Shown in pieces: positions 18,998 through 30,352 of a DNA stretch of 64,000 bases. The stretch comes from Arachis hypogaea (lineage: Eukaryota; Streptophyta; Magnoliopsida; Fabales; Fabaceae). The first letter of the stretch is position 1. Each line of letters opens with the position of its first letter. The DNA lies in contig NC_092042.1 in the NCBI RefSeq assembly GCF_003086295.3, forward strand, positions 44,948,137 to 45,012,136, given 5' to 3'. A program made the translations under genes and the position numbers. The notes beneath the pieces are model-generated. The model saw only the letters and a program-made list of their open reading frames with translations, made no database searches and was not told where the DNA came from.

Positions 18998-20540
18998 TGG
19001 TGCACGAAATTGGAAATCACAATTCTTCACAACTCGTACCGCTAACCAGCAAGTGCACTGGGTCGTCCAAGTAATACCTTACGTGAGTTAGGGTCGAATC
19101 CCACGGAGATTATTGGTTTGAAGCAAGCTATGGTTATCTTATTATTCTTAGTCAGGATACCAATAGGATTCTTTAGTCTCAATTGTAAAATAAAGTGAAA
19201 GGGCATAAAATAATTAATTGTTACTTAATAATGGAGAATATGTTGGAGTTTTGGAGATGCTTTGTCCTCTTTATTTCAGCTTTTCTCTTGTACTCCTCTT
19301 CACACACACAGGCTCCTTCCATGGCAAGTTGTATGTAGGGTGTCATCGTTGTCAATGGCTACTTCCCATCCTCTCAGTGAAAATGGTCCAAATGCTCTGT
19401 CACAGCACGGCTAATCATCTGTTGGTTCTCGATCATGTCGGAATAGAATCTATTGATTCTTTTGCGTCTGTCACTATGCCCAACAATCCTGAGTTTTAAG
19501 CTCATCACAGCCATTCAATCCTTGAATCCTACTCGGAATACCACAGACAAGGTTTCGACTTTCCGGGTTCTCATGAATGCCGCCATCAATTCTAGCTTAT
19601 ACCATGAAGATTCTGATTAAGGAATCTAAGAGATACTCATTCAATCTAATATAGAACGGGGGTGGTTGTCAGGCACACGTTCATGGATTGAGGAAGGTGA
19701 TGAGTGTCACGGATCATCACCTTCTTCATGGTGAAGCGCGAATGAACATCTTAGATAGGAACAAGCGTGTTTGAATGGAAAACAGAGATAATTGCATTAA
19801 TTCATCGAGACACTGCAGAGCTCCTCACCCCCAACAATGGAGTTTAGAGACTCATGCCGTTAAAGAGTATAAAGTTCAGATCTAAAAATGTCATGAGATA
19901 CAAAATAAGTCTCTAAAAGTTGTTTAAATACTAAACTAGTAACCTAGGTTTACAGAAAATGAGTAAACTAAGATGGATAATGCAGAAATCCACTTCTGGG
20001 GCCGACTTGGTGTGTGCTGGGGTTGAGACTTAAGCTTCTCACGTGCCTGGGCTGTTTCTAGAGTTGAACGCCAGGTTGTAACCTGTTTCTGGCGTTAAAC
20101 TCCAACTTGTAACCTGTTTCTGGCACTAAACGCCAGACTGCAACATGGAACTGGCGTTGAACGCCAGTTTACATCATCTATTTTCGCGCAAAGTATAAAC
20201 TCTTATATATTGCTGGAAAGCCCTAGATGTCTACTTTCCAACCCAATTGAGAGTGCACAAATTGGACTCCTGTAGCTCCAAAAATTTCATTCCGAGTGCA
20301 GAGAGGTCAGAATCCAACAGCATCAGTAGTCCTTTTTCAGCCTGAATCAGATTTTTGCTCAGCTCCCTCAATTTTAGCCAGAAAATACCTGAAATCACAT
20401 AAAAACACAAAAATTAATAGTAAAGTCCAGAAATATGATTTTTTCCTAAAAAATAATAAAAATATACTAAAAACTAACTAAAACATACTAAAATCTACAT
20501 GAAATTACCCCCAAAAAGCGTATAAAATATCCGCTCATCA
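18998..20540 (-). repeat. 3' LTR of D
   Basis: TG...CA ends, 1543 bp, pairs with 42087-43629. The palindrome units start at 20058, 20089, 20120 and 20151, exactly 31 bp apart. Confidence 0.92.
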
Positions 20541-20575
20541 CAACACCAAACTTAAACTGTTGCTTGTCCTCAAGT
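20541..20575 (-). other. PPT-like tract of D
   Basis: Element strand: GAGGACAAGCAACAG then TTTAAGTTTGGTGTTG against the LTR. Same structure as in A. Confidence 0.6.
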
Positions 20576-21606
20576 AACTAGATAAATGAAATTGGATTAA
20601 AAGAAATCAAGAACCAATAATATCTCAGAGTTTCAAGTGAAGCTCAGATTCTAATTAGATGAGCGGGGCTAGTAGCTTTTTGCTTCTGAACAGTGTTGGC
20701 ATCTCACTTTATCCTTTGAAGTCCAGAATGGTTGACATCCATAGGAACTCAGAATTCAGATAATATTATTGATTTTCCTAGTTTAGTATGTTGATTCTTG
20801 AACACAGTTACTTTATGAGTCTTGGCCGTGGCCCTAAGCACTTTGTTTTCCATTATTACCACCGGATACATAAATGCCACAGACACATAACTGGGTGAAC
20901 CCTTTCAGATTGTGACTTAGCTTTGCTAAAGTCCCCAATTAGAGGTGTCCAGAGTTCTTAAGCACACTCTTTTGCCTTGGATCACGACTTTAACCACTCA
21001 GTCTCAAGTTTTTCACTTGGACCTGCATGCCACAAGCACATGGTTAGGGACAGCTTGATTTAGCCGCTTAGGCCTGGATTTATTGCCTTGGACCCTCCTA
21101 TCCATTAATGCTTAAAGCCTTGGATCCTTTTCACCCTTGCCTTTTGGTTTTAAGGGGTATTGGCTTTTTCTTTTTCTTTATCCAATGATTCCTTGTAAAT
21201 TTTTTTCACTGCTTTTTCTTGCTTCAAGAATCAATTTCATGATTTTTCAGATCAGCAATAATATTTCTCTTGTTCATCATTCTTTCAGGAGCCAACAATT
21301 TTAACATTCATAAAATTCAAGATAAAAAATATGCACTGTTCAAGCATTCATTCAGAAGACAAATAGTATTACCACCACATATAATTAATTAGAATTTTCC
21401 TTATAAAATACTCGAAAAATATAAATTGCCTCTTTATTCTAAAAATCTACTATTTTATTCATGTTTGATGATGATGAGAAAAATAAATTATGACTTAATT
21501 GAAAATAAAATCAAAATAGATATACTAATTACTACTACTTATATATAACTTCTAAGGTAAATTCCTATAATAACAACTATCACAGAGATAAAGCTAAAAT
21601 TAGAAC
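20576..21606 (-). other. 3' noncoding region of D
   Basis: Aligns by eye with 2593-3624 of A. No open frame is supported. Confidence 0.65.
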
Positions 21607-22737
21607 TCAACAACCTTTATTTTGGGAAGTGGATGTTCCTCTAGTCTGTGGGATGCTTGGTCTTTCAAGAGATAATTTATGGCGCTTCAGTTCCTTTAAG
21701 TCACGCTCTTGCTCTTCTTGTTCCCTAAGCAATTTGCAAAGCATGCTATTTTGATTATTCTGTTCTTCCTTTATTTGGTCCATAGCTTCTTGCAACTTTA
21801 ACAGATGCTTCAAGATATTCCCAATATTCAAATTGAGGAATTTCCGAGAGAAATTCCTGTGCTCTCCTCTTGATGGGGTCATCCTGCACTTGTTGTTTTT
21901 CCATTGTGGTTTTAGTGATTGGCCGCTCAACTGAGATATACTCAGTTATTCCCATCCTCACTCCAGCATCTTTGCAGAGCATAGAAATTAAGCTTGGATA
22001 AGCCAACTTGGCATCTTTGGAGTTCTTGTTTGCAATTATGTAAAGTTCACATGAAATCAGTTGATGAACTTCCACTTCTTTTCCCAACATAATGCAATGG
22101 ATCATCACTGCTCTTTTAACGGTGACTTCAGAATGGTTGCTAGTGGGCAATATAGAATGCCCAATGAAGTCCAGCCATCCTCTGGCGAATGGTTTGAGAT
22201 CTTATCTCTTGAGTTGATTTGGGACGCCCTTGGTGCTGGTGGTCCACCTGGCTCCAGGGATGCATATATCCTCTAGAATCTTGTCCAGGCCCTTGTTTGT
22301 TCTCATCATTCTCCTATTAAAGGAGTCTGGGTCATCTTTCAGCTGAGGTAGCTTAAAGATCTCCCTGATTTTTCAAGGTGGATGTGAACAATCTTTCCTC
22401 TGACCAAGGTCCGATAGTCATAGAGGGCAGTTCCAGATATTCTCTGCCTGTCTGTTTGCCACAGATTAGCGTAGAACTCCTGAACCATATTCCTTCCCAC
22501 TTTTGTTTCAGGATTAGCTAGGATTTCCCAGTTCCTGTTTCGAATTTGCTCTTGGATCTCCGGATATTCATCTTCTTTCAAATCAAATTTGACTTCCAGG
22601 ATCACTGATCTTAGACCCATTATTTTGTAGTAATGGTCTGAATGTTCTTTGGTTAAGAACTTCCCTTGATTCCAAAGTGGTTTTGGAATACTCTCTTTCT
22701 TGCCTCTTTGAGTGGGTTGTTTTCCTTTAGGAGCCAT
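21607..22737 (-). pseudogene. ORF3 of D, broken by two frameshifts
   Basis: Starts MAPKGKQP at 22737. The first 132 codons are intact where A has stops (KPLWNQ, NMVQEFYAN), including RNRNWEILANP. A frameshift after LVRGKIVH closes it at 22339. A second segment (22150-21755) keeps PTSNHSEVTVKRA and KRAQEF-like residues, then another shift moves the C-terminal coiled coil (EEQNNQ, REQEEQ) into the 21930-21607 frame. Same putative plant transposon family as in A. Confidence 0.75.
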
Positions 22738-22773
22738 GATCTTAGTGGGTATGGTTTAGTGATCACGGATAAA

Positions 22774-22810
22774 CACACCAAACTTAGAGGTTTGCTTGTC
22801 CTCAAGCAAA
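22774..22810 (-). promoter_or_regulatory. PPT-like module upstream of ORF3 (D)
   Basis: Same GAGGACAAGCAAACC and CTAAGTTTGGTGTG block as in A, about 40 bases before the ORF3 ATG. The following 22811-23286 is A/G-rich plus-strand noncoding spacer. Confidence 0.6.
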
Positions 22811-23286
22811 AGAAAAGAAAGGAGAGGGATAGAAGGAGAGCTAGTGTCGAATGGTGGAGGAGAGGAGGGGAGCCGAATGTGGATTTAAAAGGGAGGGGTG
22901 GGTTTTTTCGAAAATTTTAAAAAGATAAGATAGAAGATATGATTTATAAAAGATAAATATGATAAGAAAAAGATATAATTTAAAAATAAAAAGTTGTGAA
23001 TGATATTTGAAAAGATAAATCTGAATTTTTATTTTGAAAAAGATTTTAAAAGATAATTGAGTTTTGAAAAATTTGAAAAAGAGTTGGATTGGATTAGAAA
23101 AAGATTTGTGTTTATGGATTAAGATACATTTGATATTTTTGAAAAAGGGATTTTAGAAATTAGGATTAAAATTTTTGGAATTGAAGGATGAGAGTTTGTA
23201 ACATGTTTATGCAAAAAATCATGAATTGAAACATAAAAAATTAAAAAATTGTGAAGTAAAAACAGATTTACCTCCTCCCCACCATC

Positions 23287-23590
23287 CTGGCGTTAAACAC
23301 CCAAACGCTGCATGTTTTGGGCGTTTAACGCCCATTTGCAGTTTCTTCTGGGCGTTCAACGCCCAGCTGCTGCTTCTAGCTGGCGTTGAACGCCAGAAAC
23401 TCCTTTGTCACTGGGCGTTTTTCTGAACGCCCAGGACGCTATAAATCTGGCGTTGAACGCCCAGAAGGTGCTTCTTTCTGGCATTCAACGCCCAGATGGC
23501 TATCTTTACTGGCGTTGAACTCCCGGTGAGTGCTTCTTTTGGGCGTTCAGCGCCCAAAACAGATCTTACTGGCTTTTTTCACACAAATGA
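23287..23590. repeat. Palindrome array of D, 10 units at about 31 bp
   Basis: Units start near 23287, 23318, 23348, 23380, 23411, 23447, 23478, 23509, 23540 and 23569. It aligns with the A array but lacks one internal unit. The last unit has decayed on one arm. Confidence 0.93.
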
Positions 23591-23780
23591 GCCTCTTTTT
23601 GCTGTTTTATCCTCTGAATCCTTCTATAACTCCGTGAACTCAAGAAATTGCTATTTTACCTTGAAGATAATTGACATAAACCTATAAAAATCAATTAATT
23701 AACAAATAAGCCTTGTAAATGGATGGGTTGCCTCCCAGCAAGCACTTCTTTATTGTCTTTAGCTGGACTATTACTGAGCT

Positions 23781-25063
23781 TTAATCAAGTCTCAGTTTTG
23801 AGCATTCTTGCTCAAAATTGCTTTCAAGATAATATTTAACTCTCTGTCCATTAACAATGAACTTTTTGTTAGAATCATTATCCTGAAGCTCCACGTATCC
23901 ATATGGTGACACACTTGTAATCACATATGGACCTCTCCACCGGGATTTCAATTTCCCGGGGAATAATCTGAGCCTAGAATTAAATAGCAGAACTTTCTAC
24001 CCTGGCTCAAAGACTCTGGATGATAATTTCTTATCATGCCATCTTTTTGCTTTCTCTTTGTAAATTTTTGCATTTTCGAAAGCATTGAGTCTGAATTCCT
24101 CTAGCTCATTTAACTGGAGCAATCGTTTTTCTCCAGCTAACTTGGCATCAAGGTTTAGGAATATGGTTGCCCAATAGGCCTTGTGTTCCAGTTCCACTGG
24201 CAAGTGACAGGCTTTTCCATACACCAGCTGGTATGGAGAAGTTCCTATAGGTGTCTTGAATGCTGTTCTGTATGCCCACAGAGCATCATCCAAGCTTCTT
24301 GCCCAATCCCTTCTACGGTTAATCACAGTCTGTTCCAGGATTCTTTTAAGTTCTCTATTAGAGACTTCAGCTTGCCCATTTGTCTGTGGATGATATGGAG
24401 TGGCTACCCTATGGCTAACTCCATATCGAATCAAAGCATAGTAAAGCTGTTTATTGCAGAAATGAGTGCCCCCATCACTGATTAGTACTCTAGGGATACC
24501 AAACTGCTGAAGATGTGTTTCTGGAGGAATTTCAGCACTGTCTTAGTATCATTAGTGGGTGTTGCTATAGCTTCTACCCAGTTGGATACATAATCCACTG
24601 CCACCAGAATATAAGTGTTTGCGTATGATGGTGGGAATGGCCCCATGAAGTCAATACCCTATACATCAAACAACTCAATCTCCAAGATCCGTTGTTGAGG
24701 CATGGCATAACTGTGAGGTAGATTGCCAGATCTTTGGCAACTGTCACAATTAAGTACAAACACTCGGGTGTCTTTATAGAGAATAGGCCAGTAGAAGCCA
24801 CATTGGAGGACTCTTGTGGCTGTTCGCTCACTTCCAAAATGTCCTCCATACTGTAATCCATGGCAGTGCCAGAGGATCTTCTGTGCTTCTTCTTTAGGCA
24901 CACATCTACGGATTACTCCGTCTGCACATCTCTTGAAGAGATATGGTTCATCCCAAAGATAGTACTTTACATTTGTGATCAATTTCTTTGTTTGCTGCCT
25001 ACTGTACTCTTTGGGTATGAATCTTACTGCCTTGTAGTTTGTAATGTCTACAAACCATGGCAC
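23781..25063 (-). pseudogene. Integrase of D
   Basis: Zinc-binding N-terminus ([20 protein letters not shown]), first Asp in DFMGPFPP, then a frameshift near 24500, then [22 protein letters not shown] and KRWHDKK. Stops occur where W or Q is expected: TAG before GIDFMG (about 24658) and TAG after RVFEPG (about 23998). It ends with TAA at 23783-23781. It preserves codons lost in A (for example CAG where A has TAG 6572-6570), so the two copies together reveal the mutations. Confidence 0.85.
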
Positions 25064-25099
25064 CTCCTGGATGGCAAAGAGTTGCTAATTCGGAAAGTT

Positions 25100-25453
25100 T
25101 TAAGAGATCTCAGTAAGAGGGAGGGACGCCCTTTCTACTGGTTCTATTCGGGACAGGTGATCTGCTACTTGATTCTTTGTCCCTTTTCTGTCTCTTATTT
25201 CTATATCAAACTCTTGCAGAAGCAACACCCATCTTATGAGTCTGGGTTTTAAATCCTGCTTTGTGAGTAGATATTTAAGAGCAGCATGGTCAGTGGACAC
25301 AATCACTTTTGATCCTACTAAATAAGATATGAACTTGTCAATGGCGTAAACCACTGCAAGTAGCTCTTTTTCTGTGGTTGTGTAGTTCGTCTGTGCGTCA
25401 TTTAGAACATGACTGGCATAATAAATGACGTGCAGAAGCTTGTCATGCCTTTG
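25100..25453 (-). pseudogene. RNase H of D, distal part
   Basis: Resumes after the E insertion with [34 protein letters not shown] and ADHLSRIEP, then a stop at 25100 after LTEIS. The proximal part (DASDHAIGAVLGQ) lies at about 35898-35940 on the other side of E. Confidence 0.82.
25449..25453. repeat. Target-site duplication of E, left copy (CTTTG)
   Basis: CTTTG is repeated at 35893-35897. Removing E restores the D RNase H frame. Confidence 0.9.
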
Positions 25454-27116
25454 TGGTGGACGAAATTATGATTTGTACTCTTTGTATTTGTATGAAATTT
25501 AATTTGAGATAATAGCTCTTTACTATGTGTGGTCACAACTCCGTTCAACTAACCAGCAAGTGTACTGGGTCGTCCAAGTAATAAACCTTACGTGAGTAAG
25601 GGTCGATCCCACAGAGATTGTTGGTACGAAGCAAGCTATGGTCATCTTGTAAATCTCAGTCAGGCGGATAGTAATTGATTATGGATTTTCAAAAATTAAT
25701 AAATAATACACATAAAATAAAGATAAAGTTACTCATGTAATCTAATGATGGGGATTTCAGATAGGCGTATGGAGATGCTGTGCTCCTCCTGAATCTCTGC
25801 TTTCCTACTGCTTTTATCCAATTTTATCACTCCCTTCTATGGCAAACTGTATGTAGGGCATCACCGTTGTCAATGGCTACATCCCATCCTCTCAGTGAAA
25901 AAGGTCCAAATGCTCTGTCACAGCACGGCTAATCATCTGTCGGTTCTCAATCAGGTTGGAATAGAATCCCTTGATTCTTTTGCGTCTGTCACTAACGCCC
26001 AGCCTTCAGGAGTTTGAAGCTCGTCATACTCATTCAATTCCGGAATCCTACTCGGAATACCACAGACAAGGTTAGACCTTCCGGATTCCCATGAATGCCG
26101 CCATCAATTCTAGCTTATACCACGAAGATTCTGATTAAGGAATCCAAGAGATATGCGCCCGGTCTAGGGTAGAACGGAAGTGGTTGTCAATCACGCGCGT
26201 TCATAGGTGAGAATGATGATGAGTGTCACGGATCATCACATTCATCAAGTTGAAGTGCAACGAATATCTTAGAATAGGAATAATTTGAATTGGATAGAAA
26301 ATAATAGTAATTGCATTGAAGCTTGAGGTACAGCAGAGCTCCACACCCTTAATCTATGGTGTGTAGAAACTCCACCGTTGAAAATACATAAGTGAAAGGT
26401 TCAGGCATGGCCAAATGGCCAGCCCCCCAAAACGTGATCAATAGTCTCCACAGATGAAGAATAAAATAAAACTGAGACCAAAGATGTCTAATACAATAGT
26501 AAATTATCGTATTTATACTAGACTAGCTACTAGGGTTTACATGAGTAAGTAATTGATGCATAAATCAACTTCCGGGGCCCACTTGGTATGTTTTTGGGCT
26601 GATCTTGATCTATCCACGAGTTGAGGCTTCTTTTGGAGTTGAACGCCAAGTTGTAACGTGTTTTGGGCGTTCAACTCCGGGTCATGACGTGTTTCTGGCG
26701 TTTTACTCCAGACAGTAACATGGAACTGGCGTTGAGTGCCAGTTTACGTCATCCATTCCCGAATAAAGTATAGACTATTATATATTGCTGGAAATCTCGG
26801 GATGTCTACTTTCCAAAGCCGTTAAGAGCGCGCCATTTGGAGTTCTGTAGCTCCAGAAAATTCATTTCAAATGCAGGGAGGTCAGATTCCAACAGCATCA
26901 GCAGTCCTTTGTCAGTCTCCTATCAGAGTTTTGCTCAAGTCCCTCAATTTCAGCCAGAAATTACCTGAAATCATAGAAAAACACACAAACTCATAGTAAA
27001 GTCCAGAAATGTGAATTTAATATAAAAACTAATGAAAACATCCCTAAAAGTAGCTTGAACTTACTAAAAACTACCTAAAAACAATGCCAAAAAGCGTATA
27101 AATTATCCGCTCATCA
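25454..27116 (-). repeat. 3' LTR of E
   Basis: 1663 bp, TGATGAGCGG to ...GTCCACCA on the element strand. Nearly the same as 34231-35892 with scattered transitions. Palindrome units start near 26633, 26663, 26695 and 26726. Confidence 0.92.
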
Positions 27117-27151
27117 CAACACCAAACTTAAATTGTTGCTTGTCCCCAAGA
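27117..27151 (-). other. PPT-like tract of E
   Basis: Element strand: GGGGACAAGCAAC then TTTAAGTTTGGTGTTG directly before the LTR. Confidence 0.6.
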
Positions 27152-28220
27152 AACTGAAAATCAAATAGGATAAAAAGAAGAGAATATACTATAAATTCCA
27201 AAATATCAATGAATATTAATTCTAATTAGATGAGCGGGACTTGTAGCTTTTTGCTTCTGAACAGTTTTGGCATCTCACTTTTTCCTTTGAAGTTTAGAAT
27301 GATTGGCTTCTCTAGGAACTTAGAATTTCGGATGGTGTTATTGATTCTCCTAGTTAAGTATGTTGATTCTTGAACACAGCCACTTATGAGTCTTGGCCGT
27401 GGCCCTAAGCACTTTGTTTTCCAGTATTACCACCGGATACATAAATGCCATAGACACATGACTGGGTGAACCTTTTCAGATTGTGACTCAGCTTTGCTAG
27501 AGTCTCCAGTTAGAGGTGTCCAGGGCTCTTAAGCACACTCTTTTTGCTTTGGATCACGACTTTAACCACTCAGTCTCAAGCTTTTCACTTGGACCTACAT
27601 GACACAAGCACATGGTTAGGGACAGCTTAATTCAGCCGCTTAGGCCTGGATTTTATTTCCTTGGGCCCTCCTATCCATTGATGCTCAAAGCCTTGGATCC
27701 TTTTTACCCTTGCCTTTTGGTTTTAAGGGCTATTGGCTTTTTCTACTTGCTATTTCCTTTTCTTTCTATTATTTTTTTTTTCGCCATATGTTTTTTTTGC
27801 AATATTTTGTTTTTCACTGCTTTTTCTTGCTTCAAGAATCAATTTCATGATTTTTCAGATTATCAATAACATTTCTCTTTGTTCATCATTCTTTCAAGAG
27901 CCAAAAATTTTAACATTCATAAACAACAAGATCAAAAATATGCACTGTTCAAGCATTCATTCAGAAAGCAAAAAGTATTGTCACCACATCAATATAATTA
28001 AACTAAATTCAAGGATAAATTCGGAATTCATGTACTTCTTTGTTCTTTTGAATTAAAAACATTTTTCATTTAAGAGAGGTGAAGGATTAATGGAATTATT
28101 CATAACTTTAAGACATAGTTACTAAACACTAATGATCATGAAGTAGAGACACAAAACATAGATAAACATATAATATAAAAACCGAATAGCAGAAAAGTAA
28201 GAACAAGGAATGAATCCACC
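27152..28220 (-). other. 3' noncoding region of E
   Basis: No supported coding frame. Recognisably related to 2593-3624 of A (same GTGGTGACAATAC and CAAGCATTCATTC blocks). Confidence 0.65.
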
Positions 28221-29370
28221 TTAGTGGCGTCTTCTTCTTGAAGGACCAACAATGTCCTTAAGCTCTTCTACGTCCCTTCCTTGCCTTTGTTGCTCCTCCC
28301 TCATTGCTCTTTAATCTTCTCTTATTTCATGGAGAATGATGGAGTGCTCATGATGTTCCACCCTTAATTGTTCCACATTGTAGCTCAAATCTTCTAGGGA
28401 AGTGTTGGGGTTGTTCCCAATAGTTCTTGGGAGGAAAGTGCATCCCTTGAGGCATCTCAGGGATTTCTTGATGATGAGCTTCCTCATGCATCTCTTGAGA
28501 TCCGTGGAGGGTCTCTCTTGCTTGCTCCATCCTCTTCTTGGTGATGGGCTTATCCTCTTCAATGAGGATGTCTCCTTCTATGATAACTCCAGCTGAGTAA
28601 CATAGATGGCAAATAAGATGAGGAAAAGCTAGCCTTGCCATGGTGGAGGACTTTTTGGCTATTTTGTATAATTCATGGGAGATGACTTCATGAACTTCTA
28701 CTTCCTCTCCAATCATGATGCTATGGATCATGATGGCCCGATCCATAGTAACTTCAGATCGGTTGCTAGTGGGGATGATGGAGCGTTGAATGAACTCTAA
28801 CCACCCTCTAGCCACAGGCTTGAGGTCCAGTCTTCTTAGTTGAACCGGCTTGCCTTTGGAGTCTCTTTTCCATTGAGCTCCTTCCACACATATGTCCATA
28901 AGGACTTGGTCCAACCTTTGATTAAAGTTGACCCTTCTAGTGTAGGGGCATTCATCTCCTTGCATCATGGGCAAGTGGAATGCCAACCTCACATTTTTCG
29001 GACTAAAATCTAAGTATTTCCCCCGAACCATTGTGAGATAATTCTTTGGACTCGGATTCACACTTTGATCATGGTTCCTAGTGATCCATGCATTGGCATA
29101 GAACTCTTGAACCATTAAGATTCCGACTTGTTGCATGGGGTTGGTTAGGACTTCCCAACCTCTTCTTCGGATTTCATGTCGGATCTTCGGATACTCATTT
29201 TTCTTGAGTTTGAAAGGGACCTCAGGGATCACCTTTTTCTTTGCCACAACATCATAGAAGTGGTCTTGATGGCTTTTGGAGATGAATCTTTCCATCTCCC
29301 ATGACTCGAAGGTGGAAGCTTTTGTCTTCCCTTTTCCTTTTCTAGAGGATTCTCTGGCCTTAGGTGCCAT
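28221..29370 (-). pseudogene. ORF3 of E, nearly intact
   Basis: ATG at 29370 (MAPKARESS) is preferred over the upstream in-frame ATG because it matches the A, D and H starts. The frame is open for 340 codons to 28348. Features are a basic N-terminus (RKGKGKTKAS), RRRGWEVLTNP, MVQEFYANAW, MVRGKYLDFSP, NVRLAFHLP, KPVARGWLEFI, IPTSNRSEVTMDRAIMIHSI and ELYKIAKKSS. A single-base indel near 28410 shifts the end; the expected coiled coil (HHEHSIILHEIRED) continues in the other frame, a TAA replaces Gln near 28311, and the end is SRRRRH at 28221. Role unknown. Its survival in a pol-less element suggests it matters. Confidence 0.82.
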
Positions 29371-29407
29371 TGATGGTAATGGAAAAACAAAAAGATTATG
29401 CTTTGAC

Positions 29408-29444
29408 CACACCAAACTTAAAATATTGCTCGCCCTCGATTAAG
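29408..29444 (-). promoter_or_regulatory. PPT-like module upstream of ORF3 (E)
   Basis: Element strand: TCGAGGGCGAGCAATATT then TTAAGTTTGGTGTG, about 40 bases before the ORF3 ATG. It is a diverged form of the LTR-proximal block. Confidence 0.55.
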
Positions 29445-29897
29445 AGAAGAAAGAAGAGAAGAAGAAGAAGAAGAAAATATGGAGGAGAGTGAAGGAAGGT
29501 ATTTCGGTCAATGTGTAGAAGACGGGGTTTGTGTTGTGTGAAAATGAAGTAGAATGGAAGGGTATATATAGGGAGGGGAGTGGGTGTAGTTTCGGTCATT
29601 TAGGGTGGGTTTGGGTGGGAAAGATTTTTGAATTTTGAAGGTAGGTGGGGTTTATGGGGAAGAGTGGATGGATGTCAGTGGTGAATGGGGTAATTGGGAA
29701 GAGAGGTTGAGGTGATTGGTGAAGGGTTTTTGGGAAAGTGTGTTATAGGATTAGGAGGTAAGGTGGGAATATGTTAGATGGGGATCCTGTGGGGTCCACA
29801 AATCCTGAGATGATCCTGTGGGGTCCACAGATCCTGAGGTGTCAAGGATTTACATCCCTGCACCAATTAGGCATGTAAAATGCCTTAGCACACCATT
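29445..29897 (-). other. Noncoding spacer of E
   Basis: G-rich on the plus strand (C-rich transcript), with a direct repeat of GATCCTGTGGGGTCCACA near 29782-29830. It corresponds to the pyrimidine-rich stretch at 59210-59580 in H. Confidence 0.6.
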
Positions 29898-30139
29898 CTG
29901 GCGTTTAAACGCCGAAGTGATGCACACTCTGGGCGTTCAACTCCCATGTATAGCATGTTTCTAGCGTTGAACGCCAGTTCCATGTTTGTTACTGGCGTTC
30001 AGCGTCAGCTTTCCTCAAGGCACATTCCTGGCGTTCAAACGCCAGGATGTTGCTTGTTTTTGGCGTTCAGCGCCAGAAACATGCTCTGTTCTGGCGTTGA
30101 ACGCCAGCCAGATGCACCTTACTGGCGTTTAAACGCCAG
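29898..30139. repeat. Palindrome array of E, 8 units at about 31 bp
   Basis: Units start at 29898, 29929, 29961, 29992, 30028, 30060, 30091 and 30122. Several are perfect dyads, for example CTGGCGTTCAAACGCCAG and CTGGCGTTTAAACGCCAG. It lies between protease and ORF3, as in A and D. Confidence 0.94.
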
Positions 30140-30352
30140 TAAGTCCTTCCTCCAGGGTGTGATTTTTCTTCTGCTATTTTTTATTCTATTTTTAATTTTA
30201 GTATTTTTTTTCGTGACTCCACATGATCATGAACCTAATAAAACACAAAATAATAATAAAATAAAATTAAAATTAGATATATAAAAATTGGGTTGCCTCC
30301 CAACAAGCGCTTCTTTAGTGTCATTAGCTTGACAGTGGGTTCTCATGGAGCC

